A DNA stretch of 64,000 nt from Trichuris trichiura. Its lineage: Eukaryota > Nematoda > Enoplea > Trichinellida > Trichuridae. Location: assembly GCA_037903355.1 (NCBI GenBank), contig JBAJFE010000042.1:1004001-1068000 (forward strand), in the 5' to 3' direction. Below, in pieces: positions 1-12,049 of the stretch. The notes under the pieces are model-generated. The model had not been told where the DNA came from. It saw only the letters and a program-made list of their open reading frames with translations, and searched no databases. The stretch's first letter is position 1. Each line of letters starts with the position of its first letter. The position numbers and the translations under genes were made by a program.

Positions 1-1327
1 TAAAGACAAAACACTATATATGGAGATGACGCATTAGCAACAGAGGCACACGGTTGTACCGACTGAGAAAATTCAGTGCAGTTATTAATATTCACAGGTT
101 TAAAGAATTTTTTTGAAGCTATTATTAAAATTGCATTAAAATATTTAGCGAACGACATCTTGTTTTGGGCTTTTGATGGAAGCACCTCATTTTCCCGCTT
201 TTTGGGCTACCAAATATTTAGAAGTTTAAAAAAAGCATGCGAATTCCGTATACTACTCAATAAATAGCCTTTGGTGCGACGGCGCAAAGTCGCAAAGCTA
301 ACCATGATAGCATTAGTCTGTTTTCTTTTTTTATGAACGCCCAATTAATAGCAGCACATTTCGTTAGTTTACAAGCGATAATCAGAACCAATTCGTTTAG
401 TATGTGGACATCTATCACTGAAAAAACATTCATTGCTAACTGTCGATCCTATCAACAAGAGTACGCTATGTCATGATGAAACAATATTGATCAGTTATAA
501 AGGAAAGCGCTATTCAATTATTAGTACATTATCACTGTTTCGCTGCAATATTGTCTTCCTCATTAGAGCGGAAAGATAAATGGCAACGACTGCTGAGAGC
601 TATATACAGATGGGATATTAGACAGATTCGCACTCTGCTGTGTACGCATTCGTTAGATTTCATTGAATGACTCTTACTATGTTCACGCATTCATGCCCTC
701 GCATCGATGACAGCTAGCGAACAGGCCGTCTGCTGAATACTGCTCATTTTATTAACGCAGTGTTGCGCTCCTTGATAATTGTAACAGAAAGCTACTTTTT
801 AATTATAGACCACTCGCTGAAGCAAACATATTTCAACGTTGCCTGTTATCCCTTGAAAATCAGTTACTGCAAACCGTTGATTGAACAGTACAAGCAGACT
901 AAAAACTACAGCTTAAACATATTAAAACTCAGCCTATGAAAAATAAATATTTGAAATCAATTTAATTGCAGTTTTAAGAACAGTTCGTTACACTTTTTTG
1001 GGCGGTACAAAGACCCGATAGGCAAAGCATTAATGCTTGAACAGCTCAATTAAGTTCGGGAAAACTTTCAACTGCGACAGAGGGCGTGAGGGCACAGACT
1101 GTTCAGCCTTTGATTATACGGTAGGACGTTAAGATGCAGTATTCATTGCAAAGAAAAGGTTATACACCCAAACCCTCTTTTCATATGTTGACTTTCGCGT
1201 AAAAGATGCTCAAACAAAGCTGCAACTTTTGTGTAAAGAAAAAAGCAAACTATCGCTTAAAACCACGGATCGTAACTCACTCGAACGCGCTTGCATTTGG
1301 AAAACAATTAATTTGAAGAAAGCTTAC
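1..1327. other. Non-coding stretch, left edge
   Basis: AT-rich sequence with stops in all frames and only very short ORFs. I see no recognisable coding or RNA feature. It may contain introns or UTR of the gene whose candidate exon ends at 1328 on the minus strand. Confidence 0.4.
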
Positions 1328-1515
1328 CTGCTACAATCGTAAAGCTGCCGTGTTTATCGGTTGTATGGATCAAAAACGGAGAATGCTTTGAATGAGCCGT
1401 TTCCATACCCGCAACGCTATGCCAATCGAACGCACGGTAGGCGAACGATAGGTGCGCCTCACCTTTCGTTATCATTGGATATTTCAAATACAGACTTGGC
1501 TTCCGCAAAGGCTCT
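1328..1515 (-). CDS. Candidate internal exon of an unidentified gene (partial)
   Basis: A minus-strand open segment of 188 nt is bounded by good splice sites: a TTTTCAG acceptor just above 1515 and a CAG/GTAAGC donor just below 1328. Read with two bases carried from an upstream exon, it stays open and encodes about 62 residues, including KPSLYLKYP, AYRAFDWHS and PFLIHTTDKHGSF. It is more GC-rich than its surroundings. I do not recognise the family and found no convincing neighbouring exons, so the gene is unassigned. It could be a chance open stretch, but the pairing of both consensus splice sites argues for a real exon. Confidence 0.35.
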
Positions 1516-4500
1516 CTGAAAATTACGTTCATTAATTTAATACCATGTCAGTGTCATTTCAGTAGTTCAGTCATTCGTAATCTAAACCGAAGCCACACAG
1601 GAAAACGACTAAAGCGTTAACTGAAAAAGCATGGTTACAGCAAGACAGTAGTGAGCACTGTCAATTGGAAACGATTTTCATTTCGCTTTCAGCATGAAAA
1701 GTCGCTGAATCACGTCTTTAGAGAAAAAGAGGCGCTTTTCACTGACGACGCGAGAACGAAGCAACACGCGGCGTTTCGCGCTAGTTTCTTTTTCCTACGC
1801 TTTGTCGCTTCGTTTACGGACGACTTCACTGAAAATATTTTATAAGAAACCGCTTACACGTTCCACGCCGAATATCTGACGTTGCTATACTTTTCGATTG
1901 TTCAAAAGTTCGTTATGAAAGAGCATTCAACCCACTGATGAAACCTAAATGAGGAGACTGAAGCTTACATGGATTCTTTTTGCTACTCCTCGCCAACAGT
2001 AGTTAATCTTCCATCGTTTTCATCATAAGAATAAAAATAAAAGTAACCGAACTGAAGATAAATTACGGTAACGCAATGCCAGCTTTTTAAAAGCGGATGT
2101 ATTCACAATCACCGCTCTTGGTAATACATTGGTAATTATCTATTGTTTCTTATATTTCTCTGCTTCTAGGGCAGACTGCCAATCCTGTAATGAAAAACCA
2201 CTGCTAACCTTGCGTCGTGTAGCGCGTCAGTTACCTAATTTGGATGCATTTCTAATTATAGATAATCAGGCAGACTCTGCAGTCCCTAATTTGCTAAGTA
2301 CAAAATCCTTAGCGGAAGTGAAAATCACAGCATGCTGCAGGTAATCGCAAAGGAGAATGCGGCGCGCGTTTCGTCAATTAACTCGTCTACAAATCACCTT
2401 TGCCAAATGGTCATGAAATTAAAAGTATTAAACATAGCGGTCCTTACTAGTCGCGTAAACATAATATTTTAATGCCTCCTAAATATAATGCTTTATTGGG
2501 AACTCAGTAAACATCGACAAGTGAAGATACATCAATAGCTAGCTGCAGATACATATTTTGAATAGTATATCGTTCGGCTTGCAATAAAGAATAAATGCCT
2601 AACCAAACAAAATACAAACATCTGACCGTAAGCTCAATAACCAACAACAGAAAGCCACGTATTTACTATTGATGCAAAGCTAACATAACGTTTGACGACG
2701 GAAGCAATGTCTCTGATTAAAATAGATCAAAACACCGTGTTCGTTCGTTCCCTAATTGCTAAGCGACTATAGTATTGCGAATTGAAAAAGCCGTTATACC
2801 AAAAGTCATGAAAACTACAAAAACAGCTTGAAACTACCCCTTAGAATCATACAAAACCAGCGCGCAGAAACAGAGCTAAAATAACCAGCAACATTACCGC
2901 TTTCAAAATTCTGGCATTCAAACAAAAACAGGAAATGGTTCCTGAAAATGGTGAACGATATTTCGCTAAACGGTGTTACATCAGACCCTACTTGCTTTGC
3001 TACTGAATAAACGTTGCGCAAGGCAACGGACACAGGAAAAGCATGCTTTTTCGACCAGCTGGGAGTGAGATCAGAAAGATACTAATAGAATTAACCACTA
3101 AGTGCTTCTTTAAAAATCGAACCGCAAAAGCTTTCCCAATGATGACGAACTTTGTTTTAAGACTACACTGCCTTTGTTCACAAATATAACGTAAGGTAAA
3201 GTGAGTTACTTTCTAGAATAATCTGAATAACCACATTTGGCAGTTGGCCATAAAACTTTCAAGAATTTGCGAATGAGACGGCAAGAAATAAGCGACGTAT
3301 GAAACAACTATAGCCCGGATAAGTTTGCAACGTCACAGCGGAGTTAAAAGGCGGGCGAGAATAGATGGCAACCCAGAGCAGTGAAACGAAACTTACAACA
3401 GTAAAAACCAGCATTTAAAAAATTGTGCAATTAAATATTTGTCGGCAAAAAGGAAAGCCAAGTAAACAAGTAGAATCCTTGACTACCAATAGTTAAGCAT
3501 AACTGAGTAAAGAAGTAAGCTGTTAGAGCATATGGACAACTCTGTTACCGCTGAACAAATAAAAGTGCTTAAATTAATACAAAAAAATAGAGATGAAAAA
3601 ACTGCTACTGCCGCTACACGCGTCGGACTTTACAGTACAACGAATGTAATGCAGGTAACAAAACCAGAAAACTTAAATTGCCATTACCTACAACACCCTG
3701 TTGATCGCGATAATTGTGCGCCCCGTAAGAGTAACAGCAGCCACCATATGACCACTATTTATTCCCTCCGCTTCAAGCAGGGTAAAATGGGGCATTAAGA
3801 ATTGGCCCCTATCAGTTCAACAGGAATCCGTTTTTCAGCTAAAGCTTAGGTGGCGTCTGCTCAACAGGAAACCATGAGCTATAGAAACTTAAATTTTCCC
3901 GTTGTTTCACCTGCCTTTAGCTAACGTACTGAACATTTCAAAGCGCATTTCAATATGACGCGCAGACAAAATAAAAGCACTCAACTGAGTTTTGGTTTTT
4001 TTTCGTCGTTCGTAATCGTTTTGACGCGATATAAATGCTAGTCTAAGAGTTCTCTCGGCAAAACACGCGCTGCCATTTCATCTTTGCAACGTCATAACCT
4101 ACCGTCAACTTATTATGATGTTCATGTTCGATTACCATTTGGAGCTATTCAGCATCTATTCCTCTACGAATCATTGACCGACAAAAACGTAGTTCAACCG
4201 TACACATAATATTGATGTTTCCGCTGAACTGTAAGAGCACTACGCAATACCTGTGAAAAAAACCATGCCAGCAACTACCTTCTGCTTTTACCTATGCGTA
4301 GGCATAAGCAAAAGGTTTACATTTAGACTGCGTCAAAACGCGCTGGTGATCGACGGATGGGTGCTCGTCGGGAGGACATTGAGCATGAGCATCACGACAA
4401 ATCAACTGTAGGCTGAGAGATAAATGACTAAGAACCTTCATTTGTAATTGGCGCGAGCTCCGCAGTAAAAACTTCACGCAACTTAAACAAATACCATCCA

Positions 4501-5619
4501 CACACGCTACATACCCTCCCTTATAAAAACTTATAATTTCAATGAAGAATAACAATTTGCTTTTATGTGGGAAACACACTCTGCTTAGTAATTACGAATT
4601 TAATTTGATGCAATGGAGCGATGCAGCTACTGACCTCTCTTATTTCAACTTTGAAAATTTAAATACAGTAATCATCATTGGTCACAAGTACACTTGCTTA
4701 CTGTTTAGTTAATGATAAGCAGGTAGCGATATGACTGCTACTGGCTAAGTAACCTTCTGCATATACAACCACTAATAGTTTGCTTATTTCGCTATCGATT
4801 GAATCACTCATATGCATTTGATATAACATAAAAAGTTGGACTCTCATTACGCATTTGTTCAAACTGACTGGGAACACAGCGCGTTTTCTGGAGTCGCGTT
4901 GATTGAAGGCAGGTCTTCTGATGTTTCAGGACAAGTTAGATATTCACATTTCGATACGTGCCTTCTTGACGCAGTAAACACAAAACTTCAAACAGTGCTG
5001 CTTTTGCTGAAACAGCATTATTGAATCAGCTATGTTGGTAGAACGATTGGCTGCGCATTCGACTAAAACACTAATGCTTACGCCAAGCGGCCGCGGGGCA
5101 ACAAAACACACGCTAGACATTCACACTACACCAGCAAATAAGCATTAGTCATTTTTGACTCGTCAGCGCAGTGTCCATTGGCTTAGTCGACACTTCGCAG
5201 CAACAAGTTGACAAGTTGTGTAAACTCGGAAACGCTTTAAAGAATGCTCAGGTATAAGAACGCCTACTGTCGCTTTTGCCAAAGCGCCCTTGGCCTTTCG
5301 TAGCTGGTTTTGACTGTTCAGAGGCGGCCGTAAACAAGCGGACCTGCAGTTTACAAGACGTCGGCAGTCATTGAAAAAACAATGGTAAGTTGTTTGCAAC
5401 GGTTTAACGGTTTGCAGAAAGTGGTGGGCGTTATTGCTATTCTTAATTAATTGTAACAGATCATTAAAAGTCTGAGATCGGTTCTAAATTGGGCTGCAGC
5501 GCCGACGAGAAGCATCAGCGTTGCGCCGAAAGTAGGCTATCGTCGGCATAACATAAACAGCGTATGGCACCGCCTTCACGATCCAAAAAGGGCGACAAGA
5601 CTAGAATGACCAATTTCAG
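1516..5619. other. Gene-poor stretch upstream of PNP
   Basis: Roughly 4 kb of AT-rich DNA with scattered ORFs below 100 codons, none of which I recognise. One ATG-initiated ORF (3532-3798, +, 88 codons) is possible but has no supporting homology. The unseen first exon of the PNP gene should lie here, ending in a donor upstream of the acceptor at 5614-5619. Confidence 0.4.
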
Positions 5620-6483
5620 GAGACGAACAAGCCAACAAGCCGATCGATTGCTAAGGATTATGACAGCATGGTGGCCGTATCAAAATTTTTAAGGAACCAA
5701 ATGACCGAAGCCCCTTTGGTTGGCTTAGTATGCGGTTCAGGTCTTGGCTGTTTGGGGGAAAAGATAAAACCTACCGTAGCCGTCAAATATTCTGACATCC
5801 CAGGTTTTCCAGTTACCTCAACTGAAGGTCACGCTGGTATTCTCTTATATGGTACATTGGGCGGAAAGCGAGTAGTCTGCATGCAAGGTCGCTTCCATTC
5901 CTACGAAGGTTATGATCCCGCGGAATGCGCATCCCCGATAAGAATAATGCATCTGCTTGGAGCGCGAACGGTCATTCTGACCGCGGCTGCCGGTGCATTG
6001 AATCCAGATTACAAGATCGGCGACATGATGGTCATCACAGATCACTTTTGCTTGCCTGGTTTGGCCGGCATCAGCCCGCTGTCCGGCCCTAATGATGAAC
6101 GTTTTGGACCTCGTTTTCCAGTTATGCAAGGAACGTACACTCGAGATTTAATCAGCATCTTCAAGGAAGCTGCGACGGAGGCTAAACAGAGCGAACGAGT
6201 ACGCGAGGGCGTTTATGCTATGATTGGTGGCCCCGCATTCGCTACTGATACTGAAAGTAAATTTCTGCGCAGCGTTGGCGCTGACGCTGTTGGCATGAGC
6301 GTTGTGTGGGAATCGACAGTTGCCCACCACTCTGGTATGAAAGTATTGGCCGTTGCTGCCATTACTGACGTTTTGGGCGACTATTCCGGAAAAAGCACTC
6401 TGCATCAAGAAGTTGTTGAAGTTGGCAGCAAAGTAGCCAACGATTTGATGCCTATTCTGGAAGGTGTATGTAAACGCCTTTAA
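5620..6483 (+). CDS. Purine nucleoside phosphorylase family enzyme (3' exon, nearly complete)
   Basis: Trimeric PNP/MTAP-family phosphorylase, which cleaves purine nucleosides with phosphate in cytosolic purine salvage. The ORF with its own ATG at 5668 is open upstream to a TTTCAG acceptor at 5614-5619. The extra residues (KDYDSMVAV) align with the N-terminal helix of animal PNP, so the coding exon starts at about 5620 and a short first exon is missing. The visible part is 287 aa, against about 289 for the human enzyme. Phosphate-site residues are kept: GSGLG (Ser33 region), GHAG (His64), QGRFHSYEG (Arg84, His86, Tyr88) and GADAVGMS (Ser220). Two base-contact positions are altered. Human Glu201 is Ala (codon 6241-6243) and Asn243 is Asp (6367-6369), so substrate preference may differ from guanosine/inosine. 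A possible AATAAA lies at 6653. Family call is firm; exact specificity is not. Confidence 0.93.
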   Translation, partial: ETNKPTSRSIAKDYDSMVAVSKFLRNQMTEAPLVGLVCGSGLGCLGEKIKPTVAVKYSDIPGFPVTSTEGHAGILLYGTLGGKRVVCMQGRFHSYEGYDPAECASPIRIMHLLGARTVILTAAAGALNPDYKIGDMMVITDHFCLPGLAGISPLSGPNDERFGPRFPVMQGTYTRDLISIFKEAATEAKQSERVREGVYAMIGGPAFATDTESKFLRSVGADAVGMSVVWESTVAHHSGMKVLAVAAITDVLGDYSGKSTLHQEVVEVGSKVANDLMPILEGVCKRL

Positions 6484-7554
6484 GAAAGAGAGAAAGAGAT
6501 CTCCGCTACCACGCGTTGGATAGAACAAGCAATGCAACTCTGTTGACCGCGGCACGTTAATTTCCTATTCCATTTCGATAAACTACATAACAAAGTGGTG
6601 CATCAAATATGGGTTCAATTGATTGGCAAAATATTTCTAACAACAATAATGAAATAAACGTGACTCTAAAGACAATATCTTTATGTTAATGACCAAAATG
6701 GACAGCACCGACAGCAAGCATTCTCTCCTACGAAAAGATCATTACTTAATGGTTACCGCCAGTGAAAAAGCTGCTGTAGTTATCTTGTCAACTCATTTTC
6801 TATATTTTAAATTCGATGAATCTGGAAGCCTTAGATCAGCTTAAAAGAGTATAAGAAAACTTTCTATGTATCAACAGCCTAGAAACGGCTGAGTGTACTT
6901 TTTAAAGTCGCTTCTCGTCTGAACATTATACGTCCTCAGGAAACAGGAAAGCGTAAGAGTATTCTAAGTGAGCAATTGCTTTGGTAATTCGTTTATGCGT
7001 AACCTAAATGACGACACTGGCCGTTTCTGCAACTCAGTTTACACTCGTTCGGCAATAGTTTTTCGAATGATGATGAAGAGATTCGTTTCCGAATCTCTTC
7101 AACCCGCGTTGCGCCCACGGCATCAAAGAGACAAATGCGCAAGCTAAATCGCGACGAAGACAATAAAAAAAAGTTAAGCTCAATTTAACTGTTGCAATTG
7201 CTTACCATCAATTCAATGTTTCACTTTTTCAACTTTTAACTTGCCTTATAAAAAAAATTAAGAGCTGTGCATATGCAGCTGCTGTTGCTGCGCTCAATGG
7301 GAGCAAAAATACGAACATTCCCGTACATAGAGCATGATCATGACGCAACCTTGAAAAGCAGGCAAAATTCGACTTCGACAAAATTCTCAAGTACAATCTT
7401 TCCGTGAGATTATGTTAGCTATCAGACGCACAAATTCATTTATAATCAAACTGCTCCAAAGCAATGCAACTAGACTTGAACTGACTTGACTTCAAGTCGA
7501 CTTGGCCTAGAAGCAATTGTTTCTATTGCTATACCAGTACTCACGTAGACAATT
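6484..7554. other. Non-coding sequence downstream of PNP
   Basis: Presumed 3' UTR, with an AATAAA hexamer at 6653-6658, followed by AT-rich DNA. I see no coding sequence. Confidence 0.4.
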
Positions 7555-8130
7555 TGCTTGGTTTATATCCAGTATACGTAATACATGCAAGGTATATGTA
7601 CTAACTACAGAGCCAGTGCGTATGCACGCATTACATGCTGCTTAAACGTTAACTATTTTCTGTTCTCCAAAGTTTCTATAATATATGCGTAATACAGAGA
7701 TTGTATATGATACACATTCAAAATACCCATGGAATTTGCGGTATTCGCGCAGTATACTTTGCCCATAATCAGAATGCCTGCTATAGCCAAGGTTTCTGCG
7801 GTACACACGTAGTATGCATGCTGTGTGCACCTCCATACGAGGAATGTTTACGTTATATATGACTTCTGCGTGGTACACATTGCTTATAAATAGGATATCT
7901 ACGGCAAAAATGGCCTCTACAGTATAGATGCAGTATCTAGGCTGTATAAATTCGCACAGTGGGAATATTTCGTCTATATATGGCATAAACACAGTACATA
8001 TTGTTTATAAATAGGCATTCGTGATGCACAGGATCTGTGGCCATACGTGCACTATCTATGGTATATATTTACCTACACAGGACATATTTATGTCATATAT
8101 GGCATGGGTACGGTATACGGTGTACAGAAG
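7555..8130. repeat. Degenerate AT-rich tandem repeat array
   Basis: Roughly 570 nt made of loosely repeated modules. A core like CTGCGGTACACA or CTACAGTATAG recurs near 7733, 7790, 7862, 7913, 7982 and 8030, followed by GTATAC/GTATGC and TATAAATAGG-like blocks. Spacing between cores is about 48-72 nt, so units have drifted by both substitution and indels. The ORF across 7992-7642 on the minus strand is just the repeat read in one frame. Boundaries are approximate. Confidence 0.55.
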
Positions 8131-11100
8131 AAACACTAGGTTCTACAAATATCTTCATTATAAGCACCGAATACCATAGGCGTGCCACAGGCACTATAAA
8201 AAGTCGCTCGATGCAACATTGTTCACCATAAACATTGCATGTATGCCTGGAGATTTGGGATATCACAAGTATCCGATTTAAGCTTTGGACAGCCTCACTT
8301 AAACTAAAATACCCGCCGCTATAAGCTGTTTATTCTAAAGATACTTTCGGAGTTGATCTAAAAAACGGAATAAAGTGAAGAGGTTGAAGAGATGCGATCT
8401 AATAATGCATATATAGCTTTTCATCGTTCTGTATTTATTACAGGCATGGTGGTTTCAAAAATAAATACTGTTTGACCAGACAAGCCATGCTGGCGACGAG
8501 ACGATACCCCTATCCTTACTTATCATCGCGCAAGGAAGGGCGCCACAAATGGGAAACGCACTAGTTGTTTACAGAACGTAAAAAAATAAAAAGTGAAAAA
8601 CAAAGTAAGAACAAGAAAAGAAAAACAAACATTAAAATAACAACGCTGATGGCTGGAATATGACTTCAGCGCCTAATTCTAGGCCAACTGGCCTCCTTTG
8701 TTGTACTTGTTACTATCACTATCTTGTTATTTTTCATGCCGAACAAACATATGGTAAATGAGTTCTTCTGAAATCTAACCTAGTGGGCTTTCACTCACGA
8801 TTGTGGTTAACTGCGGCCAGCTCATTCGGCCAATTTTATATTTTAAAACCACAAGCATGTAAACAGAACCGGACAGACCGTAAGAAGTAACGAAAATGCC
8901 ATCTGAACCCTTAAATGCTCCTTAGACGAATAGAACATCGCTAAGCTAAACTTAAAGCAACGAACGCGGCAATCGGCGAGACAATACGAGCAATATTAAA
9001 AGGCTTACCTGCAGTAATGCGCAGCAAGCTCGAACTTCACCAAAAAAAGTAGATTAGCGAAACAACGATAGAGAATTGCACGAGTTCGTACGGAAAATGC
9101 TACAGTACGAATAAAAGAGAGTAGGTACAGTATTCGCGAGCATCCAACGTTACTTGTATGACGCAATCAGAGGTTAATGCGGTTAAGCTCATTCTTAAAA
9201 TGTTGACAAAAGGTCTTTTTAAGTCTACGCTGCTTTTTACACAGAGTGCCAAATAACGGCTACATCGCTTTAGGTTTTTGGGGAGCTAGTAATGCGCATG
9301 AAAAACCCACAAAAAAAGCAGCAAGTTTATCCATTTCAGGAAAGCCATCGGAGTGTAAGGATTCTAAATCCGAAACCTGCTGGTTCGAAGAACGGTTACT
9401 CCAACTTGTACTATTAAATCACGCTCCCACCTTTACTATTAGAGCCGTGTAATGACTCAATGACTACAAGCTGCCAGCCAATTTAATATGCGCTGGTTGG
9501 CGGAAAAATGTTTTTACAGTGTATTCTAATTGAAATTGCACTTTTTAACTTTAGCTGAAACTTTCGCCATAAATTAGCAAGCAATAGTTACGGAAGGACA
9601 GCAGGTTATCTGGTAAAATAAAACATAAAAGTTCGAGCAAACCAAAACTCGCAGTGCACAAAAATACTTGCAAATCAAGAATTACGGTAAATTTTTTCGA
9701 AATCTAGTTACGCTATTGAAAACAAAAATTTTTTAAAGCTGCGGTCTCAATCAGGAACCTGTGGTATATATTCTTTATTCATTTATTAGTTTTAACAAAT
9801 TTACGCTGCGTAAGTGCGCTGTGTAGAATCTCCTTAGCCAGTGTTGCTCTGGTTTTAGCTCGATTGTTGCTAAAAATTAGCCAGGTTGAGTGGGTGCTTA
9901 ATCTTCTTTCGTTACCGATTTTAAGCTGACATACAACTATTTTCATCAATGTACAATTTTCTCATTGTAGTAAAGTCAGTTTCTTGAGGTTGCAGTTTAA
10001 CCTACGTTTTCACTTGCTTCCACGTAATGGAAATATTTGCCTATGTAAAAATATTAGTATTCATTGCGCTTGGCATCAAAACGTCTGATTATGCGATGCA
10101 TTAGTTATTTCTCACGTATGTGTTATCTTTGTAGAACACCTTTTCAACTTCTGTGACGCAAGCGTACAACGTTTATGGTCATAGTTAAGAAAGAAAGTGT
10201 ACGAAGACATTATGGTCAAGTAAGTTGGTGCTAGAATTCCATTTCTTTTATTCATAATTCGTTTGCCTGTTCGCGCAGTCACAGGACGGTGTTTAGGGCG
10301 GAAATATACAGCGTACAGTGCAACCTAATGTAAAGTTGCCGATTCTAAGTGTTAATGATAACATAACAAGAAAAGGTATTCAGCATAACATGGAAAACCA
10401 AGTGGTCATTCCACTGTGCATCACATCAAGCTGTTCTAGTGTGCATTGAGGGAAGTTGTTTCTTACTATGGCCTCGAAGATGACGAGCGTAGCGTAAAGA
10501 GATTTCTTTATATATTCTATGAAACAGGAAGAGATCATAAGAGTCCTACGGGGTGAGGCATTCTTTTTTAATCAGACTTTGCCATACAGCCATCAGTTGC
10601 TGCAATTAACATTAATATTATTCTCATATTAGCATTCTTCATAAGCAACCATAATCGCTGTTCAACCGAAAGGAGTGAGTTACTGGAATGTGAGCTTGTC
10701 GAAATGACAATGCTGTTTCAACAATAGCAGAAACAAGTCTGCCATTGTACCTTCTGCAGTTGACATAATTCGAGCGGCGGATAAAAGATGACGGCAAAGC
10801 TTTTTCTTTGACAACGCTTATGCTTGCTTGAAACATTGCCATTTCTGACAACATTGTAAAATACTATCCTCCACAGCTTGCACGATCCAAGACTATCTTT
10901 ATTCAACACGCTACAAAAATGAATTAAGCATCGAAAAAATGTTGTTGACTATTTTGGGCAGTCTTCGATTATTACTGTTAGCTGTAAGCAGTAATATTTA
11001 TTTAAATGTTAGTTTTATTGATTGCGTTTGTATATTGATACAGGAAACTGGATTGTAGCAGTAAGGTACTTTATTAAGTGGAATGGAAACGAACTCAGCA

Positions 11101-12049
11101 ACATAACTGTATGGCATTTTGTAAACTTGCGTTCTTTCATCTTTGGTGAGTATAAACTCCAACGCAATGTTATTCAATTCCCCATTGCAACAAAGTTGAA
11201 CAATACGTATTGTGCAATCCTCGTGCATTGTTAACGCGAGCTGATTCGTTCGACCAAGCTTTAAAATCTCTTTAGTTAGTTTCTAGTAATGAATCCGCTC
11301 TCGTTGACTTCTTCTTACTGTCGGCTCTGTTTGTTTCAGACTTTCAATTAACTTTTTATTTGTACAAAATTTAAATTATCGCGCGCATACGAACTTTTAG
11401 GACGAAAGTAATCTGAAGTTGCTGTCATACTGAGTTTCGCTCTTTTTTGATCTTCTAAACGGAAATTACATTTTTTATCTAATGCAAATGCAATTGCTTT
11501 AAAAATTAGCCAAGCAAGCTGGACCCCGACTCTTTCTTGTCGTCTGACATCTCGCATGGACAATAATCCAATATGATTTTCCTTTTATCAGTCTTATTAT
11601 GCTTCTGATTTGCCTTTTTTTAACAATGTCTTTATTCCCTGCGAATTTACTTCGTCTATACAACTGTACTTCATGCGTGCATATGGTTTTTCAACGAGAT
11701 ATCCACTGATCGCATAGAATGCATCAGCTGTAGGTTGGTTTGTTCCAGCTGTGCGCTAAGCAGTCTGTCGCTATTTATCCTTTTCATTTATGGAAGGGCC
11801 GACTGCCGTAGGCATCGCTGCTTCATGGGCGCTCTGGTGAAATGTAAATTTTCCTTTAGCCTTTCAAACAAGCTTGCCTTGGCCTAGTCAGTGCGTACGT
11901 GTTGTCTATCCGCTTGGCTTAACGTCGCGCTCTCTCGACACCCTATTTACACTGCGACTTACAGCTAAGACGCTATTATCGTTCACCCAACTAATGCAGC
12001 TAATTTCATAGGGTACACACGGTCGATATCCTCTTTCTTGGTGTCAATT
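8131..12049. other. Gene-poor stretch before the TBC gene
   Basis: About 3.9 kb of AT-rich DNA. ORFs are short and unrecognised. The 3' end, around 11780-12049, becomes more GC-balanced and probably contains promoter and 5' UTR of the TBC-domain gene. Confidence 0.4.

Noticed and set aside
9375..9400. GGTTCGAAG as part of a tRNA gene
   Set aside because: No acceptor, D or anticodon arms fit in the flanking 80 nt.
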